Source of the DNA: an uncultured Clostridia bacterium
Lineage (GTDB): Bacteria > Bacillota > Clostridia > Christensenellales > Borkfalkiaceae
Assembly: GCA_934273135.1 (NCBI GenBank)
Contig: CAKQSU010000103.1
Span: 1-5,039, forward strand
Reading direction: 5' to 3'
DNA: 5,039 bases
In this document: piece after piece, positions 1-5,039 of the stretch
Layout: the number at the start of each line of letters is the position of its first letter
Position numbering within the stretch: the stretch's first letter is position 1
The notes under the pieces: generated by a model
What the model saw: only the letters and a program-made list of their open reading frames with translations
Told to the model about the DNA's origin: nothing
Databases searched by the model: none
Translations under genes and position numbers: made by a program

Positions 1-747
1 CTTTACCTTTATGTCCTCCGCGTTTTCGCCGTGAGCCGAGCAAATCGCCGTAACGCCCGAACGGGATAAAAACGTTGCCGCTTCGAATTCCTCCTTGCTT
101 CCGAGTTCGTCCGCAATGACGATATCGGGGCGCAAGTTTCTTACGCCTGCCGCAAAAGCCGTCCTTTTGTCCGCCGCTCGCATAACGTCCACGGTGTCGC
201 CTATTTTAAGGGTTTTCGGAGCTATTTCGTCCTTTTCGTCCACGATAAGAATATTTTTTCGGGTTTTTTGCGACAAGGTTTGGGCGATATCGCGTAAGAA
301 AGTTGTTTTGCCCGCCCCGGGCGGAGAAACAAGAAGGAGCGGCGGCAAAAGCGAATCGGGCGAAAGATTTCCGTACGCAAGCCGCAAAAGCTCGTTTGCC
401 GAGCCGCGGACCGTATTCGGAACACGCACGCAAAGGGAAGTTATTTCCTTTATCGTCGTAACCTCGCCCGCGGCAACCGCTTTACCGCACAAGCCGACCC
501 TCACGCCGAAGTCCGTCGATACGTAGCCGTTTTTTATGTCCGACTCGTAGGAATGCACCGAATGCTTTACAAGCCGCGTAGTTATAAGCCGTATATCCTC
601 TGCGGAAGCCGTAATCGGGAGCGCGCGAAAACCTTTTTCCGTTTTTACGTGCACTGGGCAGTCAAGCCGAATGCGAATTTCTTCAAGTCCGCTAAGCTTT
701 TCGCAAGCCTTGTTTATTTCGTCCGTTAAAAAATCGAGATTAACCAA
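1..747 (-). CDS. spoIIIAA: Stage III sporulation protein AA (SpoIIIAA ATPase), 3' end cut by the window edge
   Basis: SpoIIIAA is the cytoplasmic, mother-cell ATPase of the SpoIIIA-SpoIIQ channel complex, related to secretion-type ATPases and needed for late forespore development. The window holds 249 codons; the family is usually about 300 residues, so roughly the last 50-60 are missing past base 1. An N-terminal EEIRIR motif (residues 22-27) fits the family. Walker A is PPGAGKTT (142-149), followed by FLRDIA. LIVDEKDEIA (167-176) matches the family's VDE..EI block. RPDIVIADELGS (206-217) is Walker B with D213/E214, and ICSAHG (235-240) follows. I chose a TTG start because it has AGGGA at 759-755, 7 nt upstream, the frame is closed by a TAA about 11 codons upstream, and there is no ATG or GTG between that stop and the TTG. 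The rest of a spoIIIA operon would lie beyond the left edge. Identity is confident; the start codon is moderately certain. Confidence 0.93.
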   Translation of the reverse strand, partial: MVNLDFLTDEINKACEKLSGLEEIRIRLDCPVHVKTEKGFRALPITASAEDIRLITTRLVKHSVHSYESDIKNGYVSTDFGVRVGLCGKAVAAGEVTTIKEITSLCVRVPNTVRGSANELLRLAYGNLSPDSLLPPLLLVSPPGAGKTTFLRDIAQTLSQKTRKNILIVDEKDEIAPKTLKIGDTVDVMRAADKRTAFAAGVRNLRPDIVIADELGSKEEFEAATFLSRSGVTAICSAHGENAEDIKVK

Positions 748-787
748 GAGTTTGTCCCTGTCCGAAAACGTTTTAGTTTACGGATAT

Positions 788-817
788 ATTTTATTAAGCG
801 TAATTTTCGATTATTAC
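788..817 (-). promoter_or_regulatory. Candidate sigma-E-like promoter for spoIIIAA
   Basis: On the minus strand GTAATAAT (817-810) and AATAAAAT (795-788) are separated by 14 nt. By my comparison they match the Bacillus sigma-E consensus elements (about GKCATATT and CATACAMT) at 6 of 8 positions each. This would put the transcript start near 781, about 34 nt before the TTG. The B. subtilis spoIIIA operon is known to be sigma-E dependent, and the upstream hsp20 transcript is terminated before this point, so a promoter is expected here. The spacer is very AT-rich, so a chance match is possible. Confidence 0.35.
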
Positions 818-832
818 ATTTTCGTAGAAAAT

Positions 833-868
833 AAAAAGGACTGTCGCAAGTTTTGCCTGCAACAGCCC
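833..868 (-). terminator. Rho-independent terminator of hsp20
   Basis: Positions 868-858 pair with 848-838 in an 11-bp stem with a 9-nt loop, followed on the minus strand by TTTTT (837-833), then A and TTTT. Two stem positions (866/840 and 861/845) are G-U wobbles if the minus strand is the RNA but A-C mismatches if the plus strand is, so the hairpin is built for minus-strand transcription. It lies 74 nt after the hsp20 stop codon and upstream of spoIIIAA, separating the two units. Confidence 0.9.
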
Positions 869-942
869 CGAAAAGGAGAAAAATAAATGAATATGAATGA
901 GCTTTTTATGCCTCCGCGCTATTTAAACGCGGCGGGGGTTAG

Positions 943-1389
943 TTATTTAATGAGAATCTTTTTTGATTCGGGAAGCTTTTTCTCGGGTTTTTTAACGTCG
1001 ACCTTCAAAACGCCGTTCTCGAGCGACGCTTCTACGTCGCCTTCCGTAACGTCGTCGCCGACGTAAAAAGACCTCTTCAAAGACGAGCAACTGCGTTCTT
1101 TGCGGACGAACTTTTTCTTGTTTTCGCCCTCGCAAGAAGATTCGCAATGACTTGCGGAAACGGTAAGATAACCGTTTTTAAGCTGCAAATCTATCTCCTC
1201 TTTTTTAAACCCGGGAACTTCCATCGAAAGAACGTAGCCGTTCTCCGTTTCCTCCACGTCGGTTTTCATAAGTCTTTCCATATCCTTACAACTTCTCGAA
1301 GTCGGGAAGAAAAAGTCGCCGAAGAACGGGTCGAAAAATCTGTCGCCGTCTCTTACTACCATATTGTTATAACCGTTGTTGTTTTTCAT
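943..1389 (-). CDS. hsp20: Small heat-shock protein of the Hsp20 / alpha-crystallin family
   Basis: This is an ATP-independent cytoplasmic holdase of 148 residues that binds unfolding proteins as an oligomer and passes them to DnaK- and GroEL-type chaperones. An aromatic-rich N-terminal arm (FFDPFFGDFFFP, 18-29) precedes an alpha-crystallin domain at about 41-134. Its hallmark block is ASLENGVLKVDVKKPEKK (121-138), and YVLSMEVPGFKKEEIDL (52-68) is typical. The C-terminal ILI (145-147) is the I-x-I oligomerisation motif. From memory, overall layout resembles clostridial Hsp18. I chose the ATG at 1389 because AGGTG (1400-1396) sits 6 nt upstream; the in-frame GTG at 1398 lies inside that ribosome site. 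The gene has its own promoter, CIRCE operator and terminator, so it is monocistronic and probably HrcA-repressed. Four cysteines (34, 82, 86, 101), including a CxxxC pair in the loop region, are unusual. Confidence 0.95.
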   Translation of the reverse strand: MKNNNGYNNMVVRDGDRFFDPFFGDFFFPTSRSCKDMERLMKTDVEETENGYVLSMEVPGFKKEEIDLQLKNGYLTVSASHCESSCEGENKKKFVRKERSCSSLKRSFYVGDDVTEGDVEASLENGVLKVDVKKPEKKLPESKKILIK

Positions 1390-1395
1390 AATAAA

Positions 1396-1403
1396 CACCT
1401 CTC
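1396..1403 (-). promoter_or_regulatory. Ribosome binding site that sets the hsp20 start
   Basis: The minus-strand sequence GAGAGGTG has its AGGTG core 6 nt before the ATG at 1389. It overlaps the GTG at 1398 that would otherwise extend the protein by three residues, which argues for the ATG. The same bases can pair with 1427-1420 in the leader. Confidence 0.8.
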
Positions 1404-1483
1404 ATATTTTTTTGAATTTAGGGATTTCGATTGCGCTTTGCTTTTTGTGCTTCGCGCTTTCTTTATTTCCTTTTTATGCCTGT

Positions 1484-1512
1484 ATTATACACCATTATAT
1501 TAGCACTGTCAA
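1484..1512 (-). promoter_or_regulatory. Sigma-A promoter of hsp20
   Basis: On the minus strand a perfect TTGACA (1512-1507) and a perfect TATAAT (1489-1484) are separated by exactly 17 nt. The predicted transcript starts near 1477, leaving a leader of about 88 nt before the ATG. The consensus match implies strong expression when not repressed, as is usual for HrcA-controlled chaperone genes. Confidence 0.93.
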
Positions 1513-1526
1513 GCGTTAAGTGCTAA
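1500..1526. promoter_or_regulatory. CIRCE operator (HrcA binding site)
   Basis: An inverted repeat of TTAGCACTG (1500-1508) and AAGTGCTAA (1518-1526) surrounds a 9-nt spacer. The CIRCE consensus is TTAGCACTC-N9-GAGTGCTAA, so 8 of 9 positions match in each arm; only the innermost base of each arm differs. The operator straddles the -35 box of the hsp20 promoter, so bound HrcA should block RNA polymerase. In Firmicutes CIRCE normally controls groESL and the hrcA-dnaK operon; here it sits on a lone hsp20. Confidence 0.95.
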
Positions 1527-1634
1527 CTTTTTAAAATTTTCTAAATAATTTTTTTTGTTTATTATATAACTTTATTTTTAAAGTTACGTTTAAGAAGCGG
1601 CGGAGCATATCGCCTTTATATAATAAATCGCCCG
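1527..1634. other. AT-rich non-coding spacer between the hsp20 operator and the repeat tract
   Basis: This is the central part of a 343-bp gene-free stretch (1390-1732). The right half holds the terminator and heptamer repeat, and the left half the hsp20 leader, promoter and operator. In between I see an 8-bp AT-only inverted repeat, TAACTTTA/TAAAGTTA with a TTTT loop (1567-1586), and a more GC-rich patch at 1594-1634 in which ATCGCC recurs (1609-1614 and 1627-1632). I found no reading frame with a ribosome site and no RNA gene. Confidence 0.6.
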
Positions 1635-1669
1635 CAACTTTCATCTTTCAACTTTCAATTTTCAACTTT
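1635..1669. repeat. Five tandem heptamers, CAACTTT-like
   Basis: The plus strand reads CAACTTT, CATCTTT, CAACTTT, CAATTTT, CAACTTT in uninterrupted succession: 35 bp in which units 1, 3 and 5 are identical and units 2 and 4 differ by one base each. It begins five bases beyond the T-tract of the GH3 terminator, outside any gene. The function is unknown. It is too short and spacer-less to be a CRISPR array, and could be simple slippage or the edge of a dispersed intergenic repeat. Confidence 0.85.
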
Positions 1670-1673
1670 TGGC

Positions 1674-1714
1674 AAAAAAAATACCGTTCTCTCGGGTCAA
1701 GAAAACGGTATTTT
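1674..1714 (-). terminator. Rho-independent terminator after the GH3 gene
   Basis: Positions 1714-1700 pair with 1692-1678 in a 15-bp stem with a 7-nt loop, and the minus strand continues in an uninterrupted T-run to 1674. One stem pair (1703/1689) is G-U on the minus strand but A-C on the plus strand, confirming direction. It begins 18 nt after the GH3 stop codon and isolates this unit from the hsp20 promoter downstream. Confidence 0.93.
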
Positions 1715-1732
1715 GGGTGCTAAAAAGCTAAA

Positions 1733-4700
1733 TTATTTAGTTTTTTTGATAAGCGGGAGAACGTAACTCACCGCAATAAGGCACGCGGAGAGGACGGCTA
1801 AAACGTCGAGAGAAATCGTAACGGCGTTTTTGACTTTTACCCAAGTCGGCGTTTTTACGTTGACGGAAACGCTTACGTTTTTGGCTAAGCCGTTGACCCT
1901 GCTGCTTTGAACCGCGCTGTAAAAGATTCTGTGAGCGGCTTCGCGCATAGCCCAGGCAACTTCGGAAGCGTTGCCCTCTTTGACGAATTCGAGGTGGTTA
2001 GACTGAATTTCGCCGTCGGGCAAGTCCTGACCGCAGAGAACGGCGGCTTTCATGCTCATATAATCTTTGGTGTAGTAGTCGGTGACGGCAAAGCCGGTAA
2101 GAGAGCATTCGCCGCGGAGCCAATTTGTCAAAAGGTTTTTGTTGTGACCCGACCAAACGCCGCCGATTTTGGCGAACGAAGTCATAACGTTTCTACCGCC
2201 GCCCGTTTTGATTGCCACTTCAAAGGCTTTAAGGTAAACTTCTCTCAAAGCCTGCTCGGTAATCCACGATTCGTGGTCCTTTCGGTTGGTTTCCTGCTCG
2301 TTTAAAACAAGGTGTTTCGTGTAAACGCTAAGCCCCTTATTTTGGCAACCGCGCGACTGATAACCGCAGATATAGCCCGTCAAAACGGGGTCTTCGCTGT
2401 AAGATTCCGCCATTCTGCCGTGAGTTGCGTAACGGTGGAGGTTTACCGTAAACGCGTAAATTCCGTTAACGCCCGCCCACAAGGCTTCCTCGCCGTAAGC
2501 TTCGCCGCAAACTTCGGCTAAGTCGGTATTAAAGGTGGAAGCAAGTATGCCGGCGCACGGATAAGCCGTGGTCGCAAGCCCCGCGTCGGGGTCGTTGCGG
2601 ATTTTTGCAAAACCGCCGTCGTTAGCGTAGTTGCCGGAACCCGCCTTTATGCCGTTTGGTCCGTTCGGGTCGGTGGTGCCGGGGTAAGTAAAGGTCGATT
2701 CGCCCGTTGCGGAAAGTACTTCGGTGTGCCTTAAACCGTTGCTCAAAAGCTTTATCGTCTGTTCCAAGGAAAGCTGGTCGAGGAGCTTATCCCAGCGCGG
2801 GTCGTCGTAAGCGATGAATTTGCCGTCGTCGTCCATGCGCATATCCTGCCATACTATGCCGTTTTTGGCGTTGTACGTCGGGTAAGCTTTGTTCGGGTCG
2901 TTCTTCACGTCGTCGAACTTATAGACCTTATCGTTGCCGTTCTCGTCCTTTTTGAGAATTGCGTTGCCGAGGTCGGTGGAGCGTTGTTCTACGATTTTTG
3001 CCGAACTTTTAATCACGGCGTGCATAGCGGTAGAGAACTTTTTGTCCGCGCCGACGGTCGGGAGCGTACCCGCCCAGTCGTTTCTCGAATAGTATTTTAT
3101 AGAATTTACGCCGTCGTTAAGTCTGTTGATGTCGCCGAAATCGAAAAGGTTGGTGATTTGCGTATCCGCGCCGTTCGTGACGGTCGAATACTTCGTGGCG
3201 GAAGCCGCCGCTACGGTGTAAACTTTCGCAAGGTCGGCGTTTCCGTCTTCCGTCATTCCGTCGGCTGTCGTTTTGCCTTTCTTTGCAAGCACGTTGTTTA
3301 TCGCCGCGTGGGAATCGGTCGCGAAAGTGAAGTAATAGTCGCCTTTGTCGAGATAGTAAGTTTTCGCTTTATAAGCGTCGTAAGCGGCAAGTTCTCTGCC
3401 CGCTACGGTGATTTTTACCGTTTCGGTTTTGCCCGGTTCGAGCTTTGCCGTTTTTGCAAACCCGACGAGCTGAACGGACGGCTTTTCGATATTGTTTTCG
3501 ATATCGTAAGAAGTGTACGGCGACTGCATGTACAGCTGAACGACTTCTTTCGCCTTTATTTTACCCGTGTTTTTGACCGTTACGCTAAAAGTGAATTCGT
3601 CGGTTTTTTCGTCGTAAACGGGTCCCGTCATGTCGGAATAAGCAAAACTTGTATATGAAAGCCCGTGTCCGAAAGAATATTTTACTATTTCGTTATAGTT
3701 GAAATCGCCCGTGTTGGCGCGGTTTAAAACCTTGTCCTCGTAGCGGGTTTCGGCGTACCTATAACCGATATAAACGCCCTCTTGGTAGACGACGTACTTT
3801 TCCTTTTTGCCAGCCGCCGAGCCTTCGTGGTTAAAATCGCCGTAATTGGCGCGCGCGGGGTTAAAAGCGTTGTTTATGTACCAAGTGTCGGAAAGTCTGC
3901 CCGACGGGGTTATAAGCCCCGCTAAAAGGTCGCAAACGCCGTAAAGCCCGCTCGTTCCCGGCAAACCTATCCAAAGGATAGAGTCAATGCCGTATTCCGC
4001 GTTGTCGGCAAAGTCCAAGTTTATTGTCTGCGCCGAGTTTACGAGAACGACAATCTTCTTTACGGTGCCGTTGTCTTTAAGCGTTTTCATACCCTTTAAG
4101 ACGCTTTTTTCGTTATTGTCGAGGGAAAGATATTCGTCTTTTAAGTCTACGCGCTCGGTGCCTACTCTCGATAATACGAATACGCCCGCTTCCGCCGAAA
4201 CGTTCTTAACGTCGTCGGGGATATCGTTCCAGGGAGCTTCGTCTATGGTGGCGACTATGTCGTTGCCGTAAGCCGCTTTGCCGGTCGCTTCGTCGCGTCT
4301 GCCGTAAAGACGCCCCTTGCTCGTATACCAGTCGTAAAGCTTTTTGTTGTACTTTAAGCCGGCTTCTTCCAAAGCCTTGGGGAAATGCACTTTGTCGGAA
4401 TCGGCAATGTTGTTTATGGTCGCGCCGCTGCCGCCCGCGTACACGGGGAGAATGGACGAAACGCTGAAAAGCGTTACCGTTGCGCCTTTCGATAAAGGCA
4501 AAGCGTTGTTTTGGTTTTTAACGAGAGTCGCTCCTTCCGATTCCACGGCGTTGGCGACGTTGTTGGCGGCGTTTTTGACCTGAGCCACGCTCTTGTACGC
4601 CGACGGGAAAATTACGCTGTCGGCGGAATAATCGGTGTCCTTTTCGTAACCGCCGAAAATTTCTTCGGTTATAACCTCTTCGTACTCGCCTGCGGCAAAC

Positions 4701-4777
4701 GAGATTACGTTTGCAAAAACCGCGAGGATTAAAAGCACGTTGAATATTATCGCGGAGATTTTCTTTAAAGCTTTCAT
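1733..4777 (-). CDS. Membrane-anchored family 3 glycoside hydrolase (beta-glucosidase-like) with reversed domain order
   Basis: GH3 enzymes remove beta-linked sugars from glycan ends by a retaining mechanism; the substrate here is not known. In this 1014-residue protein the usual order is swapped. Residues about 65-300 are the alpha/beta sandwich (GH3 C domain), with GTERVDL (206-212) supplying probable acid/base E208, and GLPGTSG and PSGRLSDTW (271-277, 291-299). VKYSFGHGLSYTSF (365-378) leads to a fibronectin-III-like domain (about 395-487). A linker region with YYSRNDWAGTLP (562-573) follows, then the TIM barrel (about 655-955): NLHR (779-782), YSEDP (793-797), KH (821-822), NEQETNR (826-832), MTSF (865-868) and probable nucleophile D900 in GFAVTDYY. 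Residues 6-29 form a signal peptide or anchor; 984-1007 is a C-terminal membrane helix followed by KKTK, so the enzyme should sit on the outer face of the membrane. GGAGG lies about 10 nt before the ATG, which overlaps the upstream stop. Reduced activity or an altered specificity is possible. Confidence 0.92.
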   Translation of the reverse strand: MKALKKISAIIFNVLLILAVFANVISFAAGEYEEVITEEIFGGYEKDTDYSADSVIFPSAYKSVAQVKNAANNVANAVESEGATLVKNQNNALPLSKGATVTLFSVSSILPVYAGGSGATINNIADSDKVHFPKALEEAGLKYNKKLYDWYTSKGRLYGRRDEATGKAAYGNDIVATIDEAPWNDIPDDVKNVSAEAGVFVLSRVGTERVDLKDEYLSLDNNEKSVLKGMKTLKDNGTVKKIVVLVNSAQTINLDFADNAEYGIDSILWIGLPGTSGLYGVCDLLAGLITPSGRLSDTWYINNAFNPARANYGDFNHEGSAAGKKEKYVVYQEGVYIGYRYAETRYEDKVLNRANTGDFNYNEIVKYSFGHGLSYTSFAYSDMTGPVYDEKTDEFTFSVTVKNTGKIKAKEVVQLYMQSPYTSYDIENNIEKPSVQLVGFAKTAKLEPGKTETVKITVAGRELAAYDAYKAKTYYLDKGDYYFTFATDSHAAINNVLAKKGKTTADGMTEDGNADLAKVYTVAAASATKYSTVTNGADTQITNLFDFGDINRLNDGVNSIKYYSRNDWAGTLPTVGADKKFSTAMHAVIKSSAKIVEQRSTDLGNAILKKDENGNDKVYKFDDVKNDPNKAYPTYNAKNGIVWQDMRMDDDGKFIAYDDPRWDKLLDQLSLEQTIKLLSNGLRHTEVLSATGESTFTYPGTTDPNGPNGIKAGSGNYANDGGFAKIRNDPDAGLATTAYPCAGILASTFNTDLAEVCGEAYGEEALWAGVNGIYAFTVNLHRYATHGRMAESYSEDPVLTGYICGYQSRGCQNKGLSVYTKHLVLNEQETNRKDHESWITEQALREVYLKAFEVAIKTGGGRNVMTSFAKIGGVWSGHNKNLLTNWLRGECSLTGFAVTDYYTKDYMSMKAAVLCGQDLPDGEIQSNHLEFVKEGNASEVAWAMREAAHRIFYSAVQSSRVNGLAKNVSVSVNVKTPTWVKVKNAVTISLDVLAVLSACLIAVSYVLPLIKKTK

Positions 4778-5039
4778 CAGTCGATTACCTCCGTTTGTTT
4801 TTTGTTGCCGGCAACGTAAAAAAGTACGTTAGCCGCGATGAAAACGGCAAGCATTATGCAGGCTAAAACGACGATTTTTATAAATTCTCCGTCGATAATC
4901 AAAGCTTCCGAGATGTTGTTGTCCTTTATGTATAAAAACGACTTGCAAACGTAAAACCCGAAAGATAAAATTTCGGAAACGGCAAGGAGCGCAGCCCCGC
5001 CCTTTACCGTTTTTACGCTAAGCGCGCACGCGCCTATTC
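4777..5039 (-). CDS. C-terminal end of an unidentified membrane protein, 5' end cut by the window edge
   Basis: The frame is open from the right edge to a TGA at 4779-4777, giving 86 complete residues that end in NKKQTEVID. Two hydrophobic stretches, residues about 13-37 and 53-77 of the fragment, look like membrane helices joined by a polar, acidic loop (KDNNISEALIIDGEF); the last ten residues are hydrophilic. I do not recognise the family from this fragment. Its TGA shares one base with the GH3 ATG, and the GH3 ribosome site GGAGG lies in its final codons, so the two are translationally coupled and probably act in one process at the membrane, perhaps glycan uptake or sensing (inference only). 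The open frame, coupling and helix pattern make it a real gene; its function stays open. Confidence 0.75.
   Translation of the reverse strand, partial: IGACALSVKTVKGGAALLAVSEILSFGFYVCKSFLYIKDNNISEALIIDGEFIKIVVLACIMLAVFIAANVLFYVAGNKKQTEVID
4788..4792 (-). promoter_or_regulatory. GH3 ribosome binding site inside the upstream gene
   Basis: The minus strand carries GGAGG in the last codons of the upstream gene (ACG GAG GTA ATC GAC TGA), 10 nt before the GH3 ATG. The following TGATG junction lets ribosomes that finish the first gene restart on the second, and it fixes the GH3 start at 4777. Confidence 0.8.

Noticed and set aside
95..526. A 143-codon plus-strand frame opposite spoIIIAA
   Set aside because: The minus strand encodes clear SpoIIIAA Walker A and B motifs over the same bases; the plus-strand product is low-complexity and Ser/Arg-rich.
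671..886. A 71-codon plus-strand frame running from the start of spoIIIAA through the terminator
   Set aside because: It crosses the spoIIIAA 5' end, the promoter region and the terminator hairpin, and has no ribosome site at its start.
1387..1398. GTG at 1398 as the hsp20 start
   Set aside because: This codon overlaps the ribosome site itself and has no SD of its own; the ATG at 1389 has ideal spacing.
1147..1503. A 118-codon plus-strand frame opposite hsp20 and its promoter
   Set aside because: It is antisense to hsp20 motifs and reads through the leader and -10 box; the product is an implausible Phe-rich chain.
1567..1586. TAACTTTA/TAAAGTTA inverted repeat as a terminator
   Set aside because: The stem has only two G-C pairs, it is not at the end of a gene, and a far stronger terminator lies upstream at 1714-1674.
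1635..1669. Heptamer repeats as a CRISPR array
   Set aside because: Units are 7 bp with no spacers and no cas genes nearby.
2984..3658. A 224-codon open frame on the plus strand inside the GH3 gene
   Set aside because: It is the reverse reading of a well-supported GH3 coding region, gives an Arg/Val/Phe-rich product with no recognisable motif, and I saw no promoter for it.

Overview
The window looks like a chromosomal fragment of an endospore-forming member of the Clostridia (Firmicutes/Bacillota). The evidence is a spoIIIAA gene, an HrcA/CIRCE heat-shock operator, purine-rich Shine-Dalgarno sites and rho-independent terminators with T-tracts. The family 3 glycoside hydrolase has a domain order I associate with gut and rumen Clostridia, so a gut-type, plant-glycan-using organism is plausible. 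I cannot place it to genus. Every convincing gene lies on the minus strand, so transcription runs from high to low coordinates.

Reading in the direction of transcription: (1) 5039-4777 is the C-terminal end of an unidentified membrane protein, cut by the window edge. (2) 4777-1733 is a 1014-residue membrane-anchored GH3 enzyme. Its start codon overlaps the preceding stop codon (TGATG), so the two form a translationally coupled pair, and the unit ends at a strong terminator at 1714-1674. (3) 1673-1527 is non-coding and AT-rich, and includes five tandem heptamers. (4) A near-consensus sigma-A promoter overlapped by a CIRCE operator (1526-1484) drives a single-gene hsp20 transcript (1389-943), which ends at a second clear terminator (868-833). 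(5) A short spacer holds a candidate sigma-E-type promoter, followed by spoIIIAA (747 to beyond base 1), truncated by the window edge.

These are three separate transcription units with unrelated jobs: extracellular glycan hydrolysis, HrcA-controlled protein quality control, and forespore engulfment/channel assembly. I see no mobile element, CRISPR array, RNA gene or defence system. The items most worth a second look are the reversed domain order and altered active-site motifs of the doubly anchored GH3 enzyme, the compact CIRCE/promoter arrangement with a possible SD-masking helix in the hsp20 leader, the cysteine-rich Hsp20, and the heptamer repeat. None of these amounts to a clearly new system.
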